In this document: one piece after another, positions 32,713-45,238 of the stretch
Position numbering within the stretch: the first letter of the stretch is position 1
Layout of the letters: the number at the start of each line of letters is the position of its first letter
Assembly: GCF_014199325.1 (NCBI RefSeq)
Contig: NZ_JACIJJ010000002.1
Span: 434,001 to 498,000 of the forward strand
Length of the DNA: 64,000 nt
Source: Sphingomonas yantingensis
GTDB taxonomy: Bacteria > Pseudomonadota > Alphaproteobacteria > Sphingomonadales > Sphingomonadaceae
Reading direction: 5' to 3'
The notes under the pieces: generated by a model
Seen by the model: only the letters and a program-made list of their open reading frames with translations
What the model was told of the DNA's origin: nothing
Databases searched by the model: none
Position numbers and translations under genes: made by a program

Positions 32713-34095
32713 ATGACGCACAACTTCGACCCGACTTCGCTTCGCGAATACGACATCCGCGGGATCGTCGGAAAAACACTGCATCCCGCCGATGCGGAGG
32801 CGATCGGGCGCGGGTTCGGTACCCGCGTGCGCCGCGCGGGCGGCACGCGCGTCGTCGTCGGGCGCGACGGGCGGATGAGCTCGATCGACATGGAAACCGC
32901 GCTGGTAGCCGGCCTGACGGCATCGGGCGTCGACGTGGTGCGCGTCGGCCTCGGCCCCACGCCGATGCTCTACTACGCCGAAGCGACGCTAGAGGTAGAT
33001 GGCGGCATCCAGATAACCGGCAGCCATAATCCCGCCGATTACAACGGCTTCAAGATGGTGCTGCAGCACAAGCCGTTTTTCGGCGCCGATATTCAGGATA
33101 TCGGCAAGCTGGCGGCCGAGGGCGACTGGGAAGAGGGCGAGGGGACGGTCAGCGATCACGATATCGTCGACGATTATGTCGGCCGGCTGATGGCGGGCTA
33201 TTCGGGCGGCACGTACAAGATCGGCTGGGATGCGGGCAACGGCGCCGCCGGCCCGATCATCGAAAAGCTGGTGCAACTCATTCCGGGTGAGCATCACACG
33301 CTCTACACCGATGTGGACGGCAATTTTCCCAATCATCATCCCGATCCCACCGAGGAAAAGAACCTCGTCGATCTGAAGGCGCTCGTCGCCGAGAAGCAGC
33401 TCGATTTCGGACTGGCCTTCGACGGTGACGGCGACCGGATAGGCGCGATCGACGGGCAGGGCCGGGTGATCTGGGGCGATCAGCTTCTGTCCATTCTGGC
33501 GGAACCTGTGCTGCGCGAAGTGCCCGGCGCGACGATCATCGCCGATGTGAAGGCGAGCCAGGCGCTCTACGACCGGATCGCCGAGCTTGGCGGCCACCCC
33601 TTGATGTGGAAGACCGGCCACAGCCTCATCAAGACCAAGATGAAGGAAACCGGCTCGCCGCTGGCCGGCGAGATGTCGGGGCACATCTTCTTCGCGCACA
33701 ATTACTACGGCTTCGACGACGCGCTCTATGCCGCGATCCAACTGATCCGGTCGGCGCACGTCATCGGCAAGTCGATCACCGAGCTGCGCGGCGAAATGCC
33801 GGCGATGGTGAACACGCCCGAGATGCGTTTTCAGGTCGATGAGAGCCGCAAGTTCGCGGTCGTGACCGAAGTGCTCGAGCGGCTGAAGCACGAGGGCGCG
33901 GAGGTCAACGACACCGACGGCGCCCGCGTCAATACGCCCGACGGCTGGTGGCTGCTGCGCGCCTCGAACACGCAGGACGTGCTCGTCGCGCGGGCCGAGG
34001 CGAAGGACCAAGCGGGTCTTGATCGCCTGATGGGCATGATCGACGCGCAGCTTGCCGCCAGCGGGCTGGAGCGCGGGCCGCAGGCGGGGCACTGA
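32713..34095 (+). CDS. Phosphomannomutase/phosphoglucomutase
   Basis: A 460-residue alpha-D-phosphohexomutase. Conserved parts are the N-terminal FREYDIRG-like [11 protein letters not shown], the phosphoserine loop [15 protein letters not shown] (Ser at about residue 104), the metal-binding [11 protein letters not shown] (about 239-249), the sugar-specificity loop GEMSGH (about 323) and the phosphate-binding C-terminal [16 protein letters not shown]. Such dual enzymes make mannose-1-P and glucose-1-P for exopolysaccharide and LPS, for example sphingans, but no polysaccharide genes lie in this window. A stem-loop follows at 34107-34135. Confidence 0.93.
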   Translation: MTHNFDPTSLREYDIRGIVGKTLHPADAEAIGRGFGTRVRRAGGTRVVVGRDGRMSSIDMETALVAGLTASGVDVVRVGLGPTPMLYYAEATLEVDGGIQITGSHNPADYNGFKMVLQHKPFFGADIQDIGKLAAEGDWEEGEGTVSDHDIVDDYVGRLMAGYSGGTYKIGWDAGNGAAGPIIEKLVQLIPGEHHTLYTDVDGNFPNHHPDPTEEKNLVDLKALVAEKQLDFGLAFDGDGDRIGAIDGQGRVIWGDQLLSILAEPVLREVPGATIIADVKASQALYDRIAELGGHPLMWKTGHSLIKTKMKETGSPLAGEMSGHIFFAHNYYGFDDALYAAIQLIRSAHVIGKSITELRGEMPAMVNTPEMRFQVDESRKFAVVTEVLERLKHEGAEVNDTDGARVNTPDGWWLLRASNTQDVLVARAEAKDQAGLDRLMGMIDAQLAASGLERGPQAGH

Positions 34096-34106
34096 GGAAC
34101 TGACAT

Positions 34107-34135
34107 GGGAGCGTCGATTGCCCGTCGACGCTTCC
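34107..34135 (+). terminator. Stem-loop after the phosphohexomutase gene
   Basis: GGGAGCGTCGA-TTGCCCG-TCGACGCTTCC forms an 11-bp stem with one G-T pair and a 7-base loop, 11 bp after the stop. The downstream sequence is only moderately T-rich. Confidence 0.55.
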
Positions 34136-34175
34136 GTCCCTCGCTTTTCCAAGCACGGATCGCCACATAGGCATC

Positions 34176-34940
34176 ATGCCTCCCAAGCCGCAGCCCAGCA
34201 TCGTTCGCGTTATCGATCTCGAGACCACCGGCAATGCGCCGCCCGCGCATGCGGTGGTCGAGATCGGGTGGCAGGACGTGGCGCTGGGTGAGGACGGGCG
34301 CTGGGAACTGATGGGCGAGGGGGGCGCGCGGTTCGTCAATCCGGGCCGCCCCATCCCGCCGATCACACAGGCGGTGCATCACATCCTTGAGGAACAGGTC
34401 GCCGATGCGCCCTTCTTCCACGACCTTGCCCGCCCGATCCTCGACCCCTGGCCGCGCCGTGTCGCGCTCGCCGCGCACCGGGCGAGCTTCGAGCAGCAAT
34501 TCTGCACCGCGTCGCTGACGCGCGGGGCCGACTGGATCTGCACCTGGAAGTGCGCGCTCCGGCTCTGGCCCGATTCCCCGAGCTTTTCCAACCAGTCGCT
34601 GCGCTACTGGCGCAAGCCCGACGGCCTGATCCACGAGCGCGGCCTCCCCGCTCACCGGGCGTTTCCCGACAGCTATGTCACCGCGCACCACCTGCGCGAC
34701 ATGCTGAACGAGGCGAGCGTCGCGCAGCTTGTCCAGTGGTCGAAGGAGCCCGGCCTGTTGCCGCGCGTCCGCTATGGCCCCGATCGCGGCAAGGAATGGC
34801 GCGAGATCGACAATGAATCGCTGGCCAAGTTCCTGACCGACCGCGATGAGGACGTCCGCTTCACCGCGCAGACCGAGCTGACCCGCCGGCGCGGTGGCGG
34901 CGCAGTGGGGCGTGATGCGGCGGATTGGCTGCTGCTCTGA
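34176..34940 (+). CDS. 3'-5' exonuclease, DEDDh type
   Basis: A 254-residue exonuclease of the DnaQ/ExoX kind. The first acidic motif is VIDLETTGNAPPAHAVVEIG (residues about 12-31); further motifs are AHRASFEQQF (about 107) and LPAHRAFPDSYVTAHHL (about 155), which supplies the His and last Asp. The C-terminal third (KEWREIDNESLAKFLTDRDE, then TAQTELTRRR) resembles the short DUF3820-like tail seen in ExoX-type proteins. Single-stranded DNA degradation in repair is the likely role. Confidence 0.82.
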   Translation: MPPKPQPSIVRVIDLETTGNAPPAHAVVEIGWQDVALGEDGRWELMGEGGARFVNPGRPIPPITQAVHHILEEQVADAPFFHDLARPILDPWPRRVALAAHRASFEQQFCTASLTRGADWICTWKCALRLWPDSPSFSNQSLRYWRKPDGLIHERGLPAHRAFPDSYVTAHHLRDMLNEASVAQLVQWSKEPGLLPRVRYGPDRGKEWREIDNESLAKFLTDRDEDVRFTAQTELTRRRGGGAVGRDAADWLLL

Positions 34941-34977
34941 TCCGCGCTAGCCTTCGCCAAAACGGGGAGGGCGGGCG

Positions 34978-35334
34978 ATGCGGTCGATGCTGGCACTGGC
35001 ACTGATGGGCGTACCGGCGGCGGCACAGGCGCCGAACCCGCTGGCTGGCCGCTGGACCGTCGACCTGTCGACCGATCCGGCCAAGCCCTATACCAAGACG
35101 ATGGTCCTGACCCTCGCGCCCGATGGCGGGGTGACGGGCACCTTCTACGACAGTGAGATTCAGGCCGGCCGATGGAAGACCGATCGCGGCCGCACCTGTG
35201 TCAGTTTCCGTACGACCGACGGCGCCGGCCCGTATCACTCTGCTGCCTGCCTGCGCGGGGACCGGGTGGAGGGCCAGACCTGGGCCGAGCACCGCAATTT
35301 CCTGTTCAACTGGAACGCGGTCCGCGCCGATTGA
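34978..35334 (+). CDS. Small exported protein of unknown function
   Basis: The 118-residue product begins with a signal sequence (MRSMLALALMGVPAAAQA) and continues as a probable beta-rich domain (LAGRWTVDLSTDPAKPYTKT, GGVTGTFYDSEIQAGRWKTD, HSAACLRGDRVEGQTWAEHR) with two cysteines about 25 residues apart that could form a disulfide. The GxW repeats suggest a lipocalin-like or avidin-like barrel, which is inference only. GGGAGG precedes the ATG. It is read in the same direction as the peptidase that follows. Confidence 0.6.
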   Translation: MRSMLALALMGVPAAAQAPNPLAGRWTVDLSTDPAKPYTKTMVLTLAPDGGVTGTFYDSEIQAGRWKTDRGRTCVSFRTTDGAGPYHSAACLRGDRVEGQTWAEHRNFLFNWNAVRAD

Positions 35335-35404
35335 GCGGCCCTTGCGGCGGCTCGTGCCGCTGCTATCGTCGCTGCTGCAACTTCTTTCCGGGACTTCACA
35401 CCGC

Positions 35405-37039
35405 ATGCGCATGACCTTTGCCGCCATTCTTGGCGCCGGACTGCTCTCGACCTCGGCGCTGGCGCAGACCGCGGCGGATTTCTCCGCCGACCGGGTAAAG
35501 GCCGATGTGACGTGGCTTGCCGACGACGCGCGGCAGGGACGCGATGCGGGCAAGCCCGGTTATGACGCGGCGGCGAAGTACGTCGCCGACCGCTTCGCCG
35601 AACTGGGGCTGACGCCGGCCAACAATGGCCAGTGGTATCAGCAGGTGCCGTTCGTCACCGTCACCGCCGATCCAAAGGCGCCGCGCCGGCTGACCATCGG
35701 CGGCAAGGTCTTTCCGCACAAGGCCGATGCGATGGCGACGCTCTACGGCTCGGGCAAGGTGCCGGTCGAGACGCAGACGGTGTTCGTCGGTCGCGGCGTG
35801 GTCGACCAGGCACGCGGGCTGGATGATTATGCGGGTGTCGACGTGAAGGGCAAGACGGTCGTGATGTTCTACGGCGTGCCCAAGGGCCTGCCGAGCGATG
35901 TCGCCGCCGCGCTCAACAACCGCAAGGCCAAGATTGCCGAGGAGCACGGCGCGGTGGGCGTCATCACCGTGCTGGACAGCGAGACAGCCAAGCGCTTTCC
36001 GTGGAAGGAGATCGCCGACCACGGCGACGATCCCTATATGAGCTGGGCGACCGAGAACGGCGAACCCTATCGCACCGCCGCGGGCGTCAAGGCGTCGGGC
36101 ATCGTCCGCGGCACTGCTGCCGAGGCGTTGTTTGCCGGCGCGCCGCAAAGCTATGCAGAGACGCTGGCCGCGATCGACAAGGGCGATAAGGTCAAGGCGT
36201 TCGCGCTGAAGCCCACCGTGAAGTTCGAGGCCACCTCGACCGCCGAGCGGTTCACCAGCCCCAATGTCGTCGCGATGATCCCCGGCAGCGATCCGGCGCT
36301 GAAGGGCGAGGCGGTGCTGTTGATGGCCCATCTCGATCACGTGGGCGTCGATCCCAAGGCCAAGGGCGAGGACAAGATCTTCAACGGCGCGATGGACAAT
36401 GCCGCCGGCGTCGCGACGATGCTGGAGGCGGCGCGCGCCTTTACCAAGTCCAATCCCAAGCCAAAGCGCACGGTCATCTTCGCGGCGGTGACGGCGGAGG
36501 AGGACGGGCTGCTCGGCTCGCAATATCTCGCAAAGCATCCGCTGCCCGGTGCCAAGGTGACGAGCGTCGTAAATCTCGACATGCCGGTGCTGCTCTACGA
36601 CTTCACCGACGTCGTCGCGTTCGGGGCCGAGCATTCGACGATGGGGCCGGTCGTCGCCAAGGCGACCGGCGACATGGGCATCAAGCTGTCGCCCGATCCG
36701 ATGCCGGAGGAGAATCTGTTCACCCGCTCCGACCATTATCGCTTCGTGACCGAAGGGGTGCCGTCGGTGTTCCTCGTCACCGGCTTCGCCAATGGCGGGG
36801 AAAAGGCGTTCAAGGACTTCCTCGCGACGCATTACCACAAGCCGAGCGACCAAGTGACGCTGCCGATCAACTGGAATGCGGGCGCCAAGTTCGCGCGGGT
36901 GAACTACAACATCGCCCGTGCGCTGGCGGACGCGCCGGAGGCGCCGCGCTGGTACAAGGATTCGAGCTTCGGCCAGCTCTTCGCGCCGACCGCGCCCAAG
37001 GCCGACCGGCCGGCGGGGCAGGCGGCACCGGCGCAGTAA
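35405..37039 (+). CDS. Exported M28-family metallopeptidase
   Basis: The 544-residue product has a signal peptide (MTFAAILGAGLLSTSALAQ), a protease-associated (PA) insertion around residues 135-245 (GVDVKGKTVVMFYGVPKGL) and a zinc aminopeptidase core: MAHLDHVG (His ligand, about 311), GAMDNAAGVATMLEAA (bridging Asp), AEEDGLLGS (catalytic Glu), NLDMPVLLYDF (Asp) and ATHYHKPSDQ (last His). It probably trims peptides in the periplasm. The ATG at 35405 is chosen because it starts the signal sequence; the open frame upstream is not conserved. An ATG at 35411 is also possible. Confidence 0.9.
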   Translation: MRMTFAAILGAGLLSTSALAQTAADFSADRVKADVTWLADDARQGRDAGKPGYDAAAKYVADRFAELGLTPANNGQWYQQVPFVTVTADPKAPRRLTIGGKVFPHKADAMATLYGSGKVPVETQTVFVGRGVVDQARGLDDYAGVDVKGKTVVMFYGVPKGLPSDVAAALNNRKAKIAEEHGAVGVITVLDSETAKRFPWKEIADHGDDPYMSWATENGEPYRTAAGVKASGIVRGTAAEALFAGAPQSYAETLAAIDKGDKVKAFALKPTVKFEATSTAERFTSPNVVAMIPGSDPALKGEAVLLMAHLDHVGVDPKAKGEDKIFNGAMDNAAGVATMLEAARAFTKSNPKPKRTVIFAAVTAEEDGLLGSQYLAKHPLPGAKVTSVVNLDMPVLLYDFTDVVAFGAEHSTMGPVVAKATGDMGIKLSPDPMPEENLFTRSDHYRFVTEGVPSVFLVTGFANGGEKAFKDFLATHYHKPSDQVTLPINWNAGAKFARVNYNIARALADAPEAPRWYKDSSFGQLFAPTAPKADRPAGQAAPAQ

Positions 37040-37044
37040 GCGGT

Positions 37045-37078
37045 TATCGGCACCCCGGTTATTGCCGGGGTGCCGATA
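37045..37078. terminator. Bidirectional terminator between peptidase and TonB receptor
   Basis: TATCGGCACCCCGG-TTATTG-CCGGGGTGCCGATA is a perfect 14-bp stem with a 6-base loop, 6 bp after the peptidase stop and 7 bp from the end of the convergent receptor gene. It can serve both strands. Confidence 0.75.
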
Positions 37079-37084
37079 GCTACG

Positions 37085-39385
37085 TCAGAACCCCGTCTTC
37101 AGCGTCACGAAGAACTGCTGCGGCGCGCCGGCGAGGAGCGTCTGGTTGTCGCCGCGATTGCCGAAGCCGTTGGAGCCGATCGTCGCGACGTACCGCTCGT
37201 TGAACAGGTTGGTGGCATTCCCCTGCACCTCGAACCCGCGATCGCCGTCGAGGCGGACGCGCACGCCGATCGACGCGTCGACCAGCACGCGGCCGTCGAC
37301 GAACTGGTCGTTCTCGTACGTAAAGTAGCGGCGCGACATGTAGTTTGCGCCGACCCGGCCGAAGAACATCTCGCCGTCATAGGTGACCTCGCCCTTCACC
37401 AGATGCTGGGGCGTATCGACGACCTGCTTGTCGGCGGTGCGGGCGATCAATGCGCCGGCGCGGTTGAAGACGTCGTCCTGATAGGTCGAGTCGGTATAGC
37501 TGTACGACGCGAATGCGCCGAACCCCATCGGCAGCTTCACTTCCGCCGCCGCCTCGAACCCCAGCGACCGGACCGAGCCGACATTCTGGAGGATCGCCGG
37601 ATTGCCTTGGATCCCCGCGCCCACCGACTGCGCGATCAGGCGGTTGCGGAAGTCGACGAGGTAGCCGGCAAGGCTGAGGTTGAAGCCGCGCCCGCGCAGC
37701 CGCCCGCCGACCTCGTACGTGTCCGATTCCTCGGGCTTCAGGCCGCCCAGATTGTCGAACCCGGCCTGTGTCGTCGCGAACGGGCCGGTGGTGGCGGAAG
37801 CGGTGAAGGCGCGCTTTACCTGCGTGAACCCGCCGAACAGCTCGGCATTGTCATCGAGCGCGAGGGCGACGCCGGCGTGCGGCTGGAACCAGTCGCGCAC
37901 CTTGATCCGCCCGGCGGCAAAGCCGCCGCGCACGTTCGGATCGGCCTCGTTCGTGACCTCGAACCCCTTCCAGCCGAGATTGACGGTGAGCGCGCCGAGC
38001 GTGAGCTTGTCGCGGACGTAATACTGCACCGTCTCGGTCGTGTAGTCGAAGTCCCACTGCGTCGCGAACGGCAATGCCTGGAAGTCGAGGCTGTCGCGCG
38101 TCGGATAGAGCCGGCTCGACAGCGCGTAGAAGCGACGCGCCTGGCGGAAGTCGTTGCGCTCGTACCAGCCGCCGACCGTCAGTTCGTTGAAGCCCAGATC
38201 GCCCGTCACCGACCCGAACACACCCTTTCGCTTGATGTCGTATTCGGTCGTGCGGATCGAGATCGGCACGCCGGTGGGCGCGGAAAAGACATAGGGGGTG
38301 TACCAGACACCCTGACCACGATTGTTATGGTAATAGCCGGTCAGCGTGTAGCGAAGCGGCGCGTCACCGGTGCTGCGGATGCCGACCGAGGCGAGATAAT
38401 CGACGCGAAGGCCCGCGGCATCGTAATAGGCGTCGTCGATGGTCGCGAACGGCGCGGGATAGGTCGTCCCCGCCGCCGGATTGAACCGCGGCTGGCCCGT
38501 GTCGCCGCGATTGGCGGCAATGTCGGCAAGGCGGATGGCGAGGGGATAGTCGCCCGAGATATTGTCCCAGTCATAGCCCAGCCGCCCGATCATCTCGAGC
38601 GACAGGTCCTGATAGTCGTTCTCGCGCCGGTCGGAGAAGTTGAAGGTGCCGAACAGCTCGGCATTGGGCGCGACCGGGGCGACCGCCTTGAAATTGGCCT
38701 GGTGCTGGCGCTGGGACCCCACGCCCTTCCACTTGTCCATGTCGAGATAGCCGTAGGAGAAGTACGCGCGCGGGCCGTTGTCGCCGAGCGATCCGGTGTC
38801 GAACCGGAAGAAGCCGCGGACGGTGTTCTCGCTGCCATAGGTGCCGTTGGCGGTGACGAGCGGCGTGTCGCTGGGATCGCGCGAGAAGAACTCGATCGTG
38901 CCGCCGAGGTTGTTCGTCGCCTGCGTCCCGATCGCGCCCGCGCCCTGCGACACCTGCGTCAGGCCGATATTCTCGGACGAGATCGCGCGGCTGACGTGCA
39001 GGCCGTTGGTGTTGCCATAGCTGCCGTCGCCCAGCGGGATGCCGTCGAGCGTAAAGCCGATCTGGTTCTGGTTGAACCCGCGGATCGACACGCGCTGCGA
39101 CCATTCGTACGCGCCGAAGGGATCGGCCGCCTGGAAATTGACGCTCGGCAGCTTCTCGATCGCCTTGAGCGGGCTGGTGCCCGGCGTCAGCAGCGCGAAG
39201 TCGCGTTCCGAGAGCTGCTGGACCTGCCGCGTCTCGCCCTTGCCGATGATGATGATGTCGTCCTGCGGGTCTTCGGTCGTCGGATCCTCGGCGGCGGTCG
39301 ACGCCGCGGCGACGCGATCGTCGGCATGAGCGACGACGGGCAGTGCGAATATGGTGCCGGCAAGCAAGGCAGCGCAACGCTTCAT
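37085..39385 (-). CDS. TonB-dependent receptor
   Basis: A 766-residue outer-membrane receptor. It has a signal sequence (MKRCAALLAGTIFALPVVAHA), a short linker with DDIIIIGKGETRQVQQLSER as the probable TonB-interacting start, a plug (AIEKLPSVNFQAADPFGAYE, then SIRGFNQNQIGFTLDGIPLG and LGGTIEFFSRDP) and a 22-strand-type barrel ending in FFVTLKTGF. The plug motifs are of the siderophore/vitamin B12 receptor class, but the ligand cannot be named. No biosynthesis or regulator gene for a siderophore lies near. The start region is divergent from clpB across about 186 bp. Confidence 0.9.
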   Translation of the reverse strand: MKRCAALLAGTIFALPVVAHADDRVAAASTAAEDPTTEDPQDDIIIIGKGETRQVQQLSERDFALLTPGTSPLKAIEKLPSVNFQAADPFGAYEWSQRVSIRGFNQNQIGFTLDGIPLGDGSYGNTNGLHVSRAISSENIGLTQVSQGAGAIGTQATNNLGGTIEFFSRDPSDTPLVTANGTYGSENTVRGFFRFDTGSLGDNGPRAYFSYGYLDMDKWKGVGSQRQHQANFKAVAPVAPNAELFGTFNFSDRRENDYQDLSLEMIGRLGYDWDNISGDYPLAIRLADIAANRGDTGQPRFNPAAGTTYPAPFATIDDAYYDAAGLRVDYLASVGIRSTGDAPLRYTLTGYYHNNRGQGVWYTPYVFSAPTGVPISIRTTEYDIKRKGVFGSVTGDLGFNELTVGGWYERNDFRQARRFYALSSRLYPTRDSLDFQALPFATQWDFDYTTETVQYYVRDKLTLGALTVNLGWKGFEVTNEADPNVRGGFAAGRIKVRDWFQPHAGVALALDDNAELFGGFTQVKRAFTASATTGPFATTQAGFDNLGGLKPEESDTYEVGGRLRGRGFNLSLAGYLVDFRNRLIAQSVGAGIQGNPAILQNVGSVRSLGFEAAAEVKLPMGFGAFASYSYTDSTYQDDVFNRAGALIARTADKQVVDTPQHLVKGEVTYDGEMFFGRVGANYMSRRYFTYENDQFVDGRVLVDASIGVRVRLDGDRGFEVQGNATNLFNERYVATIGSNGFGNRGDNQTLLAGAPQQFFVTLKTGF

Positions 39386-39516
39386 GATGGTTTCCCCCGC
39401 ACCCGCCGCTACGATGGCGGTCGGGTTCGACGGGCGGCGCTAGCGCTTTGGCATGTCACGACGGTGCCGAAGCGATGACGCACGCGTGACCGAACGAAGA
39501 TCAGAGTGTGACATGG

Positions 39517-39547
39517 CTTGTGTGGCCGAAAGGCAACACTATCTCTT
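39517..39547 (+). promoter_or_regulatory. Candidate heat-shock (RpoH) promoter of clpB
   Basis: CTTGTGT (39517-39523) and, after 18 bases from CTTG, CTATCT (39539-39544) resemble the alphaproteobacterial sigma-32 promoter (CTTG-N17/18-CYTATNT). Transcription would start about 20 nt before the clpB ATG at 39572. The gene identity supports the assignment. Confidence 0.6.
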
Positions 39548-39571
39548 TGCCATCATCCGACAGGGGACAAC

Positions 39572-42151
<2,580 letters not shown>

Positions 42152-42157
42152 AAAGAA

Positions 42158-42186
42158 GGAGGCGGGCGTTCAGGGCGCCCGCCTCC
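42158..42186. terminator. Terminator hairpin between clpB and TonB receptor
   Basis: GGAGGCGGGCG-TTCAGGG-CGCCCGCCTCC gives an 11-bp perfect stem with a 7-base loop. It lies 6 bp after the clpB stop and 14 bp from the end of the convergent receptor gene, so it can serve both. Confidence 0.75.
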
Positions 42187-42199
42187 CCGTAACGACGCC

Positions 42200-45100
42200 T
42201 TAGAAGCCCACGCGCAACTGGATGCGGGCCGAACGCGGCGTCTGGTAGCCGAGCGGCGCACGATAGTTCGGGTTGGGCGAGCCGTTGCCCGCCTCGCCGA
42301 ACTCGTCGAACTCGAGCGCCGACTTCGAATTGAAGACGTTGAACACGTCGAACCGGACCGAGGCATCGACCCCGTCGACGGGCACGCGAACCTGTGCGGT
42401 CAGGTTGATCTCCTTGCGCCAGTCGCTCTGGAAGGCGGTGCCGCGGTCGACCTGCTGGCCGTTACAGAAATTGCCCGCCGCGCCATAGAGCGCCGCGACC
42501 GGATCGACGGTATCGGGCACGACGCCGATGCAGCCGAACTTGCGCGGCGACTGGATGAAGGCGTTGGCACCGATCGTGAAGGCGTCGCTGATCGTGTAGC
42601 TGCCGAACAGCTTGAACGTGTGGCGACGATGCCCCGGCAGGAAGCCGTAGGAGCCGACGGTCAGGCCCGGGCTGTCGAAGTCCTGGGTCAAGCCGCTGTC
42701 GGTCTGGCCGATGTCGGACTTCACGCCGCCCTCGAGATTCCCCTTGAGGTTGGCCCAGGTGTACGAGCCCTGGAGCGACCAGACGCCGTCATATTCGCGC
42801 TCGAACTCGAACGTGACCGCGTCGTAGGTCCGCCGCGCCGCCGGATAGCCGAGCTGGTCGGCGGTCAGCGTCACGGTGCGTCGCTCGGTCTCGCCCGGTA
42901 GCGGCGTGTCGAGCAGGATCTGTGCATCCTCGCCCGGGTTGAGCAACACATATTGGTGGAAGCCGATCCAGATGTTCTCGCAGCCCGCGATCCCCTCTGC
43001 CGCGCACAGGTCGCGCACGGCGAGATCGATCGCGCTGTCCTCCAGCGAACGGTTGAGCTTGCGGTGGGTGTAGTTGATGCCCACGCGCCAGCGATCGCCC
43101 AATCGCTGCTCGGCGCCGATGATGTACTCGTCGAGGCTCTGTGGCTTTAGGTTCTGCGCGACCACCGTCGACGGATCGGCGGCAGTCCCGTCGGCGATCA
43201 GCGTGCAGTTGTTGCCCGTGCCGTCGGGGCAGGCGACGGCATTGTCGACGCCGTTCACCGGTGCGCCGAGGACCGGCACGCCGTCGTTGATGCCGTTCAG
43301 GATGAAATAGGAGCTATAGTCGAGCTCGGCACCCGCCAGGCGGATATTGGTATTGGTCGGGATCGGCAGGAAGTAGCGGCCGAAATTGGCGTAGAGCTTC
43401 GTCCGCTTGTCCCCGAACACGTCGAACGATACGCCGAGGCGCGGCCCCCACTGATCGCCCGATTCGTAGAAGGGCAGGCCGTCGGCGGTCCGGTTGAGGA
43501 AGCGGTCGTTACGGATGCCGAGCTGGAGGTTCACGCGGTCGTTGAACAGCGTCCAGTTGTCCTGGATGTAGAACGCCTCGTTCTTGGTCTTGAACACACC
43601 GCCATTCTCGAAATAGCGGCGCTGGGCATATTGCGTACCCGCGGCCAGGTTCGAGATGTCGTTCGCGCCAGTCGAAGTGAACAGTTCGTAAGAGCCGTCG
43701 CCGGTCGGCGTCGAAATCTGCGTCGAGGTCAGATTTTCCTGGTCATAACCGAACCGGATATGGTGGGAGCCGAGCAGGCTGAAATAAAGGTCGGCGTCGA
43801 CGCGATAGAATTCGCGCTTATCCTCGTTCGTCGTCAACGACGAAACCGGATTGCTGCCCGCCAGGAAGATCGGCGTACCGCTGCGCGTGTCCTGGACGAA
43901 CGGCCGCGTCGTGTCGGCCGGAATCGTCGTGTTCTGGTTCTTGTTGACGCCGTAAGCCGCCGACAGGGTGAACCAGTCGGTGAACGTGCCGGTATATCGA
44001 CCGACATAGTTTTCACCGCCGGTGCGGTTACGCGACTCGTCGAGATATGCCCCGAACGTGTTGTCGTCGGGATTGTACTCGTAGAAGCGCGACGTCGTCG
44101 TCGACGTGCTGTTGAAATAGGTGAATTCGAGCCGCTGCCCGTCGAACGGCACGGCATCGACCTTGAAGGCGTAGAACGGGTCGTCCGTGCTCTGGAACGT
44201 GCCGGTGCCGCTGTTCGCGCTGCCGTCGAACGAGGTTACCTTGCGGTTGTTGTAGAGCGCGAAGAAGAACAGCTTGTCCTTGATGATCGGCCCCGACAGC
44301 GTGGCGACCATGTCGAGCCGCTCGGAGCGGTCGCCGTCATTGTCCGCTTCGTAGGTGTTCGGCGCATTCGAGCGGAGCGCATCCGGTTCCCAGTTGAACA
44401 GGACGCTGCCCGAAAACTCGTTGCCGCCCGACTTGGTGATGGCGTTGACGACGCCGCCCGTTGCGCGGCCGAACTCGGCCTGGAAGCCGCCGGTCTTGAC
44501 CTCGATCGTCTGGTAGAAGTCGAACGGCACGTTCGACGGCGAGAAGCCCTGGCGGAATTCGGTGACGTTCAGGCCATTGATGTAATAGGCGTTCTCGCTG
44601 AAGGACGAGCCGCCGATCTGCGCCTGGTTGGCGAAACGGGTGTTCTGCGAGGACGATCCCTGCGTCGTGCCGGGGGCCAGCAGGATGACGTCGCGCAGCG
44701 AACGCTGGACCGGGACGCGGGTGGCCAGATCGCCGATGTCGATAACTGCGCCGGTCGTCGTTCGCTCGAAATCGGCGACCTTCACGCGGCCGGCGGTCAC
44801 GACGATCTCGCCATCCTCGCCCGCTTCGGCGGTGGTGTTGCCGCGATTGCCGCCCGTGCCCGCAGGCGCCAGCGCGAACTGGTTGCCCGCCGCGTCGGTG
44901 GACAGGACCACGCTTTCATCGGTGAAGGTGTCGAACCCGTCGGCGGTGATGGTGAAGGTATAGGGGCCGGTCGGTACCTGCGGAATGCGATAGGCGCCCG
45001 ACGCATTGGTCGTGGCGGTGCGCGAGAAGCCCTGCTCGTTCGAGCGGATCGTCACCGTCGCGCCGGCGACGGGTTTGCCGTCGGTCGAGATGATACGGCC

Positions 45101-45238
45101 CGAGGCGGTGACGTTCTGATAGTCCTGCGCATGGGCAGGGGCGGCGATGGCGGCGGCCGCGACGATCGCGGCGCCGGTCAGGGGAAGGGCGCTCCCGGAA
45201 TGCAGCAACGCCCGCGCAATTCGGCTCATCGTTCGCAT
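42200..45238 (-). CDS. Oar-like TonB-dependent receptor with carboxypeptidase-regulatory domain
   Basis: The 1012-residue product has a signal peptide ending AIAAPAHAQ (residues about 27-38), an Ig-like carboxypeptidase-regulatory domain at about 45-125 (GRIISTDGKPVAGATVTIRS, then NASGAYRIPQVPTGPYTFTI), a plug domain (GEIVVTAGRVKVADFERTTT, SFSENAYYINGLNVTEF) and a large barrel with GGVVNAITKSGGNEFSGSVL, ending in IQLRVGF. These features match the Oar/OmpA-related TonB receptors that are abundant in sphingomonads and may import peptides or oligosaccharides. An ATG at 45229 (MSRIARALLHS) is an alternative start. Confidence 0.9.
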   Translation of the reverse strand: MRTMSRIARALLHSGSALPLTGAAIVAAAAIAAPAHAQDYQNVTASGRIISTDGKPVAGATVTIRSNEQGFSRTATTNASGAYRIPQVPTGPYTFTITADGFDTFTDESVVLSTDAAGNQFALAPAGTGGNRGNTTAEAGEDGEIVVTAGRVKVADFERTTTGAVIDIGDLATRVPVQRSLRDVILLAPGTTQGSSSQNTRFANQAQIGGSSFSENAYYINGLNVTEFRQGFSPSNVPFDFYQTIEVKTGGFQAEFGRATGGVVNAITKSGGNEFSGSVLFNWEPDALRSNAPNTYEADNDGDRSERLDMVATLSGPIIKDKLFFFALYNNRKVTSFDGSANSGTGTFQSTDDPFYAFKVDAVPFDGQRLEFTYFNSTSTTTSRFYEYNPDDNTFGAYLDESRNRTGGENYVGRYTGTFTDWFTLSAAYGVNKNQNTTIPADTTRPFVQDTRSGTPIFLAGSNPVSSLTTNEDKREFYRVDADLYFSLLGSHHIRFGYDQENLTSTQISTPTGDGSYELFTSTGANDISNLAAGTQYAQRRYFENGGVFKTKNEAFYIQDNWTLFNDRVNLQLGIRNDRFLNRTADGLPFYESGDQWGPRLGVSFDVFGDKRTKLYANFGRYFLPIPTNTNIRLAGAELDYSSYFILNGINDGVPVLGAPVNGVDNAVACPDGTGNNCTLIADGTAADPSTVVAQNLKPQSLDEYIIGAEQRLGDRWRVGINYTHRKLNRSLEDSAIDLAVRDLCAAEGIAGCENIWIGFHQYVLLNPGEDAQILLDTPLPGETERRTVTLTADQLGYPAARRTYDAVTFEFEREYDGVWSLQGSYTWANLKGNLEGGVKSDIGQTDSGLTQDFDSPGLTVGSYGFLPGHRRHTFKLFGSYTISDAFTIGANAFIQSPRKFGCIGVVPDTVDPVAALYGAAGNFCNGQQVDRGTAFQSDWRKEINLTAQVRVPVDGVDASVRFDVFNVFNSKSALEFDEFGEAGNGSPNPNYRAPLGYQTPRSARIQLRVGF

